This document shows positions 43,333 through 56,000 of a DNA stretch of 64,000 nt, one piece after another (positions within the stretch are counted from its first letter, which is position 1; every line of letters begins with the position of its first letter). This stretch comes from Takakia lepidozioides (taxonomy: Eukaryota; Streptophyta; Takakiopsida; Takakiales; Takakiaceae), in assembly GCA_030704615.1 (NCBI GenBank), contig CM060731.1, forward strand, positions 78,534,756 through 78,598,755, read 5' to 3'. The position numbers and the translations under genes were made by a program. The notes under the pieces are model-generated. The model was not told the origin of the DNA and did not search any database. It saw only the letters and a program-made list of their open reading frames with translations.

Positions 43333-46300
43333 ATGCCTAAGTAATACCCTCAATTCATCACCAAGATAAATCATGTCACCCCATGATCCCCACCGCCTTG
43401 ATTAAGCTACCGTTCAGTTCAATGCTGGCCGGTATGACATCTACGATAATTCTAGCTGACACAGAACAATCACGCCACGATTTGTACGTAGACGCATTAT
43501 TTACTGTCACATCCTCAATGCAGTATTTGATATATTTGCCTACAAGATAGGGACTGACACTGGTAATATGACTTACTTTGGACAGACAATTGATCCGAGT
43601 TTTCCAGATACCCTCTCGCCTCCCACCAACGATGAGCCGATGCCTCATCAAATTGGGCCAATTTAAAACCCATCTCCACCATATGGAACCACTTCGTGTC
43701 TTGACTCATCTTGCCCTTTGAGACATATGGTCGTGAGACACGCCCCTACAAACGAGGCGTCGATGTTCTCATCGACCCAACCAAACTCTTTGGATACTAT
43801 CCACCTAGGTGTGGCATCCCACAACAAGGAGTCAGTTCCCAAGCCATTATGTCCAATGCTCAAGAAACCAACTCCCGCTTAACTCTAACAACACGCTAGG
43901 TAGTTTTTTTTTCGTTTTATTGGTCGAGCTCTGGTTGAAGATGGGAGTGGAACTTTTCAAGCTACACCTAGTGCAGTCTCGATCCTCCTCAAGATCAAAT
44001 CGCCTTATAGCAAAAACAATTTGCTTATGACCGCCCGTGAAGTCGCTTTTGGTATCACCAGCTTGGGCAAGAACTTAAAATCAAATATGAATGTGACAAA
44101 AATATATAAAATATGCTATCAAAATTAAATCCTTATTTTTTGAATTAATAATATGATGTAAATAATTGAGGTAATATGATAAAGGTTTTATGGTGCATGT
44201 AGGCGCATATAATGCAAAGTTTTATCGAGAAGTTTTAACATAGGTTTATGTTTTTTTGAAAATGATGCGCAGTCTGGTCTTCAGGAAAACCAATAAATGT
44301 GAACGCATTGTTGAAATGTAAGTTATGGTGTCACATGACCCAAATCCATAACCACTAACGAGGGAGTTCGTGCCTTTACCACTAGGCTGTATGTTGGCTC
44401 ACTGAACTCAAACTACTAGTGTCGCTCCGGTGATGTCACCCCAATCAATGTACTGTCACTCCAGTGTCTAGTGTCACTCCATTTAATGTCACTCTTGAAA
44501 GGGAGTGGAGAAGATTTGATGGACCAAAAACTGGCATACCATGTTGTCAGGGATAGCACTCTTGAAACAACAAAATTACGAGAAAGACAAATTCTCAAAA
44601 CCACTTACGTTAATACAAAGTAGGAAGGTTAGTCATCATAGAATTGTTCACCCAAAAAGTTCCTACATTATTGTTATTGTTCTCCCATTTGAATTAGTCA
44701 AGGTGCAGATGGATTTTAACTAGTTAAGGTACATCAGTAGAAAAACACCATTGCATGGTTTCTTATCACAGCTCGAAGGAGCCAATAAACAGACCAATTT
44801 CAAGGTTGGCGACCAAGACTTAAACAGTCATACCACCTGCCACTGTCAACGGTAGGCATACCTATTGGTCGTCCAGTCTTGGACAGACCACTGACTACCA
44901 CTCTGGGCCAAGCCACTGCTTACAGCAAGTGCGATGTTGAACTAACTAGAGACCAATGGTCGAGAGCAAGGAATTCAAACATTAACTACACATTTGTCGG
45001 AAAATCAGAAAATGAGAATAGTTTAGAGGTGCTACCCTGTCTTCTATCTGTGCTCTTTCCACTTCATCTTCCTCTAGTCACCGATCCCCCTCACTCCACT
45101 CACATCAGGAGCAGTGTTTTTATTTCTGGCGAAATTTCGCACTTTTTCTCCCTCAAAAATCAAAATCGAATAATCTGTCATAAATTCCCTGTTTTCTCAT
45201 GGATGAAATCGCCAAAATTCTCAAAACAAAATATAAATCTTGGATGAATTCGCCTAATATGGATGATATACATGGATGAAAGTACAGAGGAGGATGAGTC
45301 TGTCCAAATTTCAGTGGATGAGCAGAAAATATGGCTATTTCCTGCAAAACTCAGTAGCCAGTCCTGTTCTTTTCAAAATTTGAAAAAAAAAACACTGATC
45401 AGGAGGGGTCATGAAGAAGGCTCCGGCTTCAAGGGCTCAATCTCTTCTCAATATTTGTTCATGAGGAATGGTTGACCGTATGAACGTTGATTAGAACACT
45501 CCTTTGATTGCCCTGCAGGTGCCACCTGGCAGGAGCCCGACCGGGCAGCGAGCAGAATACTTCCACACTGCATATTTCAGATCCTGTTTTACACCTTGAG
45601 AGTCTGGGATGCTTTCCATGCACCTGATGTCGAAAGTACATTTATTTCACACATAAAGAAATAAAAGAGTTATGTGGCATGGGAAACAAAAATTGCAACC
45701 CAATTTGCCGAAGCCAATATCATGGGATGACTCTGGATGTTCAGCACACACATTTTCTAGACCTTGCACAGCCAGAAATTCATGTGGCACATGCGAGGCG
45801 GCATATGAATGTGAAGGCCCAACGTTTGACATGAAGAATGAAGGAACTGCATGGGTGATACTTCCTTACAGATGTCGAGCACTTCCCTAATAGAACGACC
45901 TTAATAACATCTGTGTAAACTAGAAATGCCAACAGCAAACAATGAGACAACCTCCAGTGACATGGTAAGTTCTGCAATGAGATTACATTCAGTCCTCTGT
46001 GCACATTCCTACCAGCAAGGTGGACATACAACCAGGGGATATGAATGAGGTAGACGCACAAGCAACTTTACTTAAAAAGTTGGAAATGTGCCAAAAAGAA
46101 TGCACAGATAAAACTCAAGTAAACAATTTGAGGCCCTGTCACATGGCAGCCCATTCACAATGAGCCAATAATGAGTGATGTGGTTATGATACATTCCTAA
46201 ATGTACAGCTCCTTTCAAAAACGCTGGCACACATTCCTGCAGCACCAACCCAACCATGCGATACCTCATCACCTGAAGTACAAAGGACCCCCGGAACTAA

Positions 46301-47042
46301 CTGAGCAATCAGCTCCATTGAAAAAGGAGCAAAAGGACAGAGACAACGCACCAGCCAAGGAAGAGATTAGAAGACCAAGATTGAATTTGGAAAGGGTACT
46401 AGTTTAATCCCCTGCAAAATGCACAACAGCACATTGAGTCACATGCCGATACCAACTCAAAGGGACAAAAATAGTTGTCCAGATATCTTTTCACCTCATA
46501 TCTCCTTGACACGACAGTCAACTCTTCCCTTGTATGCAAAGAAACTCCCACATAGGTTGGTACACAGAACTAGCAAGGAGGGATACAATCAACATTTGGG
46601 TATGTACTATTTATCGTACCCTGCACAGGTTGGATATAACATACCCTCAAAAGCCCCTGTGCACCACTGAAGTGAGACGCAGAGGAGAAAGAGAAACATT
46701 TCACCATAAGATGATGTAAATTGGATACACTGGTCTGTGCCAAACACTGACTGCCAGACCAAGAGCGGAGGTGGGCAGGAGGTGGGGAGATACAGGTACA
46801 CCCAAGAAGACCCCATCATGGGTCGACTAGCTCTTCCACTCTCTAGAACGGGAATTGAACATGTGTAAGGCAATTATGCCCCATTCCAGCAGGTATTCAG
46901 AGCCATACAACCTCTTAGGAGGGCAGGCCATAGCGAACGGGGCTTGGCACGAACACATGAATAGTGGTGGGACCCACCAGCCAGTAATCCAGACACACAC
47001 AGGCCGCAGCCTGCATGTGTGAGAGTGTGACAGTCATAGGGC
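43333..47042. other. intergenic region downstream of SIZ1
   Basis: No host gene recognised. A minus-strand frame at 43376-43651 shares a few words (FLEDIWK- and IWKTRIN-like) with sequence at 29345-29390 and is probably repeat debris. The 3' untranslated region of SIZ1 should lie just below 47043. Confidence 0.4.
44325..44400 (-). ncRNA. tRNA-derived fragment (SINE-like)
   Basis: On the minus strand, AGCCTAGTGGTAAAGGC resembles an A box. GGATTTGGGTCATG, about 30 bases later, resembles a degenerate B box and is followed by TGTGACACC. The pattern fits plant SINE heads better than a functional tRNA. Confidence 0.35.
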
Positions 47043-50000
47043 CTAATCCGAGTCAGATTCATCAACGCGGTAGTAGTGATGATGCCGGCGTACATGCAGT
47101 GCGCTACTGCGAGGCTTTGCTGGAATGGAGTTGCAGCCAGGACTTCGGCTGTGACCTGGCCTTTGCTGGCAACCTGGTGTGTTTCCAGTACTGCTGATAC
47201 CCAACAGCACTGATGCTGCCATACAAACACACAACACGTCAAGTCAAGCATGCCAAGCCGTGCATTTCCACATAATTAGTGTCTGGCTTCAAAGTTTGAA
47301 ATGACATCACACATGCGACAAACAGTGAGGATATGAAAGAGTCCTTCCCCTCCAGCACTTCATTTTGAACAGAATGATGTGATCTAAATATGTCTGAATA
47401 TGACTACATGTTGAGAATTGAGTACTTGAAGTAGATACGGGAGACTTCACTTTTATGTCAAGGGTTAAGATGGTAACTCGCTGCTCAGATGCAACTCTTT
47501 GTAAATATGACGAGATAGTTATCATGCTTGAGATGGTACAAAAACAGCGAAACAGGAAAACAGCAAGGGTCAATAGGGCAGTTCATGTCTCCCCACGTGT
47601 TTTCGTACAATTTCCACATCCCTTTTCAATCGTTAAACACTGGTATTGATACCCAGGCATATATCCTTGAAATCGGAATCCAACTCCCGACGCTATTTTT
47701 CTAGTGTAGGAGTATAACATCAAACAACTTGCCAACTAACATCATTTCGGCACCCCCTCATTCCCAAGACAGGTGCACGACATACCCTCCCTTTTCCAAA
47801 ACAAGACAAGAAGAGGACAGAATTTACAAGAGCATTTGATCAGGAACCAGAAAATGGATCCCTGCTAAGAGAGACAGCAACCCACGAAATCCAATAGTCA
47901 CAACATACCTGTGGCTAAAGAATCTAGGACACCTCCTCTGGCTTGTGGGGTAGGCCAGTGAAGCTCCCGTGACGGGGAGCTTGGAACACATGGAGGGGGA
48001 GCTGAATCAACCCCACTCTTCCCTCCACCTAGACTGAGCGAAAACCATGCATTGTCCACCTCGTCTCTTGGTAACACCAAGGGTTCTGGCAAGCTCGATT
48101 GAATCTGGATCCATCCAACACATCCCATCAGGAAAGATGCCAGCCGGGATCATAACTAGGCACCCAACCTTTCCCCAAGTGGTGAAGAATTCTACAGTTG
48201 GATCCAGTCAATATAAACAGCATTTACTATCTAAACCCCCAAAACTAGCCTTGTTGATACAGGGAGCTGTACACATAACATAGATGGATGTCAATATGCC
48301 TCCCAAGAGGTACTAATGACTCAGAAATGATGCTTTAACAACAGAGTGCAATGGTGAGCAATGTCATCAAATTGAACAGCCAATTACCTGAACACGAGCA
48401 GGCTGGGGAGGTAAAAATAGGTGCAGCGCTGACTCTGATGGTGAGGTGCCCCTTTCACTGTCGTTACTCCCACCATTACCTTCAGTACTAGCATATGCAG
48501 GTGTTGTTGGAGAAAGCTGACTGTATCTTGTCCAGCCTGAACCCCTTGTCAGGTCTTCCATATGAGGGGATGGTAGTCCATACCCTGCACCTGCAACCGC
48601 TAGCATTGGCGTGGGCCGCACAGGGCCAGGGTGGTGGCTGTGATGCATGTCTGGCTCTGAAACAAAACAACCATATTGAGCATTGTGAACATTCTGCAAC
48701 TGGGAGGACCAGAAACTATTGTTCTCCATTTGCAAGCCAAGCTCACTGCCATGAATCCCTTTGTCAGCCATGTCCATGCTTGCTCTCGTGGCTGTTAATG
48801 AGTTGAATGGCAAGGACTCCATGTGGAGGCCTACCACCACATCAGCTTCTTTTGTTCCCAGAGCAAGGTGTGGGGAGTCACAGTGTAAATCATCTAGGGA
48901 AATTAGATTAGGGGACCTTAGCCTACTCTGACCCATATTGTCAGAGTCCCTATAGACAGATGCTCCAGATGATCCTATAATCGGCTCATCACCATCCTCA
49001 CCGTCAGTATCACTGAGAACTATAACATGTGATCCATTTGGCGGCTCACCAGCACTGCTTTGCCATGCCCCTACTAGCGTAGCAACTGGATTTATGGGGG
49101 AACCCACTCCATTATTGTACTCTGATAGGTCAACATCTTTCTCACTTGGCTCTTGGTTTACACTCTGCTCATCTTCATCATGATTCCCTTGGTCGTCGTT
49201 GCTATCAGTTGCACTACTACTCCGCGAGGCTAATGTAGTGGTCTTCTGCCGTTGGCTCGGACCTGCCCAGCCATTTGGGCGCTTGGTGCCATTAACAGTC
49301 CAGAGGTCATCATGTGTGCGCTTAATGCCAAGTCGCAAAGAGTCCTGCTCCGGTGAAGACAAACCTTCTTCCACCTTCACATGAAGAAGGGGCGCTTGTG
49401 GGGTTGGAGGCTTAAAATGGTTTACCCCCTTTGCTACAGGGACTAAAGCACCACAGGGCATTCGCCACGGCTCATGGAACTTTGTGTCTCCTTCCAATTT
49501 GGGCCGCCACATACCATCAGCTTTCATCTCAACTTCAGTTACATCTTCCGCCATATTTTTCATCTGTCAGCAATAATTTAGGTCATATCCACCATTAAAG
49601 CATAGATACTGAGTATGGATGTGTAGATGCCACTGTCACAGGAACTAGGAATAATCAAAGGAAAGCAGAAGTGATGGAATGCTTACTGCCATAGCATGCG
49701 GTTGATAAAGGGATTGCCAAATAAGCATTTCAATGAGGTAGTTTTTCAGGAAAATTGGGCAAGCGAGAGCAGAAGTGATGAGATTTAGCTTACAGCCGTA
49801 GTAATGCAGCTGAAAAAAGGATCAATAATAAGCACTTCAATGCAGTAGTTCTTGAGGCAAATTGGACATTGCCACTGCATTCACACACCGGATACAATGT
49901 GTAAACCATTAGTATAGACCCCTGGACATACCATACGAAGAGAACAAGTTGGTAACCAACTGTGGATTTGGAACTAAATCGAAGTAAGCAACTTTCTTCC

Positions 50001-53000
50001 TCACAATCCTAAGAATGGTATGGTAAATTTATGACACCGTGAGCCATTGACAACCGAAAGAGACCATTTCTTGGACAGCAAATATGTCACTGTTGAGGTG
50101 TCCAGCCAGTGACATTGACAATACAAAGAAACCATTTCTTGGAAAGCAAAATTTGTCATCTTGCAGGCGTGTAGCAATGGAAAGAGACCCTTTCTTGGAA
50201 ATCTATATGTCACTCTTGAGGTGGACAAATTGATATTCACGATGAAAAGAGACCATTTCCTGGAAAGTAAAATCTGTCACCCTGGAGGTGTCTAGCCAAT
50301 AACAATGGAAGACGACTATTCCTTGCAGAGTAAGCCATTACCACGAAGCATAATAGCCTTGCCTATAAGCACAAATAGAGAGTCAACACAATGGGCACAG
50401 TGTAGAGTTTGAGCACTCACCTTCCGTGCACGCTGATTGAGCTCCACAAAAGTATTCAAGTCAAAACAACCCATATGAAGGCAAGGCTTAAATCGTCCCG
50501 CCACCCTGATGCGAGACCCACTCATCTGTGTTCCCATGTACACACATTAGTCAGTTAAATAAAAACCTTCTTGATGTCCCATTATCATTGCTTTATATTT
50601 CACAACTAGGACCAATAAACACAAAGGAGATAGCCCATGAATGACCAAACCAATAAGATCAGAACATAAAGTGTGATTCTTGTTAATGAACATAAGAACA
50701 TAGTCCTAGAAGACTGTGTTGCCTTGCTTGTCAACATCATCATACTGATGCATGTGAACATTTGATGCCATCATGAGTAAAGGGGAGAAGAAGAGGGGAG
50801 AGAGAACACCATACATCCAGGAGTGCGAAGAAAGATAGGGAGCTATCATATAGAACGAGAGAAGCTACTATAATCTATGATGAAATTTGATGTGATCATA
50901 GCACTGAAAGTAGACATAAACAGAGAGGGAGTCAATCAGCACTATGAGATTGCTATGAACTTACATCATCTATAGGGATAAGAGTACAAAGAGAAGGAGC
51001 TATTATATAGAACGAGAGAATCTATTTGATGCCATCATAGAGATGAGTGTATAAAGACGAGGAGAGGGAGGCAAACACATTGAAAGAGAGGATGTGCCAT
51101 GCTAAGGCTCAAGGAAAAATGATCAAAAGAATAAAGAAAAAACACACGATTTGAGCTTAAAATCACATGTACATTTTTTTAACAGTAATATACTCCAAGG
51201 AGTCATCTAATCCATACAGGACAACATAAGCTGAAATGATCCACAAGAACTAGAAGGCAACACCATTTTCCAAGCACTCATGTAGTCCTTACAGGGCAAC
51301 GTAAGTTGACAGTGATAGACTCCGCCATAACTTCCACATCACTATCATTATCATCGTCCACCCCAACTCCCTGACCCCCTCCACCATTGATGCACCGGTG
51401 TACACGTGCCATTGCATCATCGAACTTCTCCCCATCTGTAACAGCTGGGATCATGGCCATCACCTGTCATGACAGCCCACATCCCTAACCAATAGTCAAG
51501 GCACTGGCATAGACAAAACTTAGCCTAAGATATCTTGGGTAAGTGTTTGAATACCATTGAAATCTGCTAATTATTTTTTAGGAAGTCTACTCATGATGCA
51601 GAATGAATTGTGAAATAGAAGAATAAGACAATATCAAGCAACATGGCTTCTAAGAGAGAAGTTAAAGTGACTAAAGAGGCAACATGGATTCTGAATTTGC
51701 AAAATAACATAATATTAAACAACATGGGATCTAACATACAAATCTAGCTAGGAATTGTAAGGTTCATCAAAGACATGGAATGAATTATCAAATTGAAAAA
51801 TAAAAGAACATTAAGAAATATGACTCCAACATCTAGCAACTAACAAGGACCAAGACAACATTGAGAGTGTACTTCATATAAATCGTTATTGTGAGGCCTC
51901 CAAGGCATAGTAATACACCAGCATAAAACATTGGTCTTTCTTCAAGAGGAGTACACAATCTTAAGACCCTTTACACATACCACCCTAAGCTAGGTAACAT
52001 ACCCAAACTTGTAGCACACACAGTTCAAGCTGAAAAAGACAAACACACTTCCAAGAAGAGAAATTGCAGATAGCCCACATATTCCCACACATAAGCTACA
52101 TTAAAAATGGAAATTTTCTTGAAGCTAAGTGCACCCAAACCTGAAAGTGAGAAAACTACATTTAGAAATAGCAATGGCATACTATTAAAGCAAGACCCAA
52201 GCGGCCAAAGTGAGAAACCACCTTTAGCGATTCAAATGGCGGATAATGCATACTCCCACACAAAGGGCACAGGAGAAAGCAAAAGACTACCTGAAGCAAA
52301 GAGCAACGGCGGATAATACGCACTCCAACGCAAAAGGCACGGGCATCATACGCTAAGAATGAAAAAGTATTTTGCCCGTCTCTAATGCATGCGGTTATCT
52401 GCAAGCCCTCCAACCCCACTGCTTTAGACAGAAAGGGGCAAGTCACACTACATCAAGCTTAGAAATGCACCAAAGTCGCTCACATTCCCTGTTTCAGTCT
52501 CTCTTTGTACTACTCTACTACACCACCAACCCCACTCCTTGAGATATTCCTTCAGAGAGGGGGACAAATCATGTGAAGCAATCTAAGAAATTCACCAAAG
52601 TCCTTCCAGTACTTCACTACACCACCAACCCCACTTCTTGAGAAAATACTCGAGAGAGAGGGATAAATCAGGCAAAGGAAGAGCATCCACCAAAGTCCCT
52701 TACATTTGTTACACCTCTTTGCCCTAATTCACTACATTCATCACCTACATTCTCGTTGTCTCACTTAGGAATCTACTACAACATCTTAACAGTCTTGGTG
52801 ACAACCCATGCTACAATAACACACCTAAGAAGAATTGTCATACTACAAATCAGAATAATGAAACCGTACCGTTGGCCCTTCATCCCGACCATTAGCCCCA
52901 AGCAATTGTTGGCCTGGTCGATTAGTCACCCGAACATTGTACCCTGTGGAAACGATCAATGATTAGAGCATTGGCAATTATTAGGCGTAAAGCAATAGCC

Positions 53001-56000
53001 AAACTAGATGGCCACAGAAAGCACATAATGACGAGACTAGTCTAGACCCCTTCAACACAAGCTATACATGTGTAACTACTATACATCCATCAAATGAGAT
53101 ATGAAAATGGCATAATGTTCAAGATTCTTATTGTGTGCCAAAACTTAGAGAAAGGATAAACAAAATAACCAAAGGTTTAATGGCACCAAGTTCGTGTCAT
53201 AGAGAACCAAAGGACTAATTCTCTACAACTGTAAGACTCTGAAGAAACTAGTTACAGAGAACTACTTCGAGACAATTGCAAAACCACACAACACGCAAGT
53301 TCTACATATTCTACATATATCTACTACCAAAATGACAGTCTCAGATATGAAAGATCTCATTTGACCAAAACTAAGCAAACATAAGTGACCTCAACAACTT
53401 TCACCACCTCGGAGTGGACACAAGAAGGACCAAACGCTACTAAAACTAGCCATAGTTATGCTATAAGATATGAATGATTTGACAAACAATAAGCAAACCA
53501 AAAAGAATCTACCAACTTGACCAATTGGGAGTGGATAGGCGACAACATAATTACACCAAAAAAGAACTTAAGACTAACTAACACTAGCCCACCACAAAAC
53601 CACAACAGAAATTCCACACATTAAGGACGTCAAAATACTAGGAAGCTGAGGATGAAGACAAAAAGGGGCCAAAAAACCAAACAAACCCAAAATTAAACTA
53701 TGAGGGTGCTAAAGGGGCACCATAGTTTTAGTCTACATCAATCCTGTTTACAGCAGAACCTAGTCAAAAGTTAAGAAATTAATCCTAAATAAGAATGAAA
53801 ATTGTCAATTGACAAGGTATAGAATGGAGTAAAAAATTTCACAGTATATGAGGCTCATAGTATCAGAAAGCTACACTGTCAGGATATGTGTAAACTAGAG
53901 GGAACAAATTATGTGCGAAACAGCTAAGGTGAAAGCCACATTACTATACAAATCCTTGGATACAAATTGGCGAAGCTCACATCAGAGCAGTCAAATCTTA
54001 AATTGGAAGTCAAGTAACTAAAGAAACACTTTGATGATTTCTCATTCAAAACATAAGGAATAAATGGTAAATATACCATTGACACGAAGCTCGGCATACG
54101 AAGGCCAGTGCATACGAAAGGGAACCTTGTCATTTAAGAGAACACACCACACCTGCAAAAGATTTTAAACCCAAACAAAACCCACTGGAAGGTTAGCATA
54201 AAAGTCTAAGCAAATCACATTTATAACAGATCCTAATCCCAAGAAATCCTCACAGAAAAGGAACCTTGTCATTTAAAAGCACGCATCACACCTACCATTC
54301 TGCCTCCCCAGTGATAATATCAATTAACATACTTGGCTTGCACAGAATTCTAAAAAAGCACCACATCCATCATTGATCCAAATTATTGCTTCATGGTGCA
54401 TACGGGACTTTGTCAATTAGAAGCATACATTACACCTACAATAGACTCTAACCCTTAAGTTTCCTATCTCAAAACGTCAATTGTCAATATAGTTGGCCTA
54501 GACACACCACCTTCTTAATAGATACCAAAAGGATAATAAGTGACACATAAGCAAAGAACAAAAGTCCAGTGCACTCGAATAAGAGTATCAACATAGTCAG
54601 CTTGGATATGTGGATCCCATATACCCCAGGGAAATAATTACTCCATTAAACAGTGAAGACTTCAGACTTGAAAAATAGAGAACGAGGTCATTACTCACCC
54701 AATGTACAAAGAGTTGGAAGGGGTTAAGTGTTGATAGAAACATTGTTCTTCTAGGAAGTCTGGTAAGATCTCAAAGGGTATGCAAGAGGTGTATCACAAA
54801 ATTGATCTTCTAGAAATTCTGGTAAGAGGGTATGAAATAGGGTATCTCCAAAACTAAGTTACTCTGATAGGACTTCAAAGGGTACAAATACCTAACCTGA
54901 ATAACTAACTCATAAACTTTCTAAGTAGACATTGGGTGCAAGGTTTCATTGCTAACATTGGGAATAAGATATCTAATATTCATCAAAGGATGTCACATAA
55001 CAACACCTTAGATCTCCCTCACCAAGTATGTTATACAATTTCACCATAGGATGCTATTTTTTAAGAAAAAAACCTGAAAGCTCTCTCACCAAAACTAATT
55101 GCAACAACAGTGCTACCTCCCTCACAAGGACATATTCTAATTCAACATAGGAAGTTACAAAAGAAAACCTGATTGCTGTTTCATAGCTGCCTTACCAAGT
55201 ATGATATCTAAAGAGAGCATAGGATGCTAAGCACAAAACCTGGTAGCTACCTCATCAACAGGTACAAAAGAAAAACAAGCCAATGGTAGCTCTGATATTG
55301 AAGGTTGTTATTTCCCTCACCAAATAAATATATCTAAACTGAAGATCACATGTATGGGATAAAACTCGATAGCTCCCTCATCAATTGCTACCAAAGCGGA
55401 GCCTCATCCATGCAAGTTCCTTGCCACTCTCTGTCATGTCAATATGTATGAAGACAGAGCTCTCAACAAGATGTCAAGCAGAAAAATCCATTAAATGATC
55501 AAGCATAGCTGTAACTCCCTTTGACAATCATAGTGTACACAAGATCCTCCGAGTTAATTAGTTGTGTCAGGCCTCAAAGGGCATGTTTGAGTAGAATCCA
55601 ATCAGGGGGATACAATAGTTATTCTGGTAAGATATGAAACAGTATCAAGTAGTTATTTTGGTAAAGAGTCGAACAATAAACCCTTATCTTTATTCCATCT
55701 CTGTTCAAATCATCTCTAGAAAATTCTTAAGGACTAATATTAGCTGACTTTGGAGTAGAACAATCACTGTTCCATGTGGGATAGAAGAGCATAACACCCG
55801 ATAGCTCCGTCACTTCATCATGGAATTCAGGAGAACAGTTTAAACTCTAATGTTAATTACTACCTTGGTTTTAAATACCTTCTTCGGGTAGCCTAAACTC
55901 TATTGTTAAAGTTTCACCTCATGGCTCCCTCATTTCCAGATGGATATAGGATAGTGAAACTTCAGAACCCCCTCATAAAAATGCACATGATCATCGTTAG

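Noticed and set aside
43333-43337. ATGCC as gypsy B target-site duplication
   Set aside because: The other end of the element could not be located, so no matching duplication can be claimed.
43376-43709. Minus-strand frames with GRREGIWKTRIN-type sequence as a host gene
   Set aside because: Overlapping frames, no recognised domain, and word-level similarity to repeat flank at 29345-29390.
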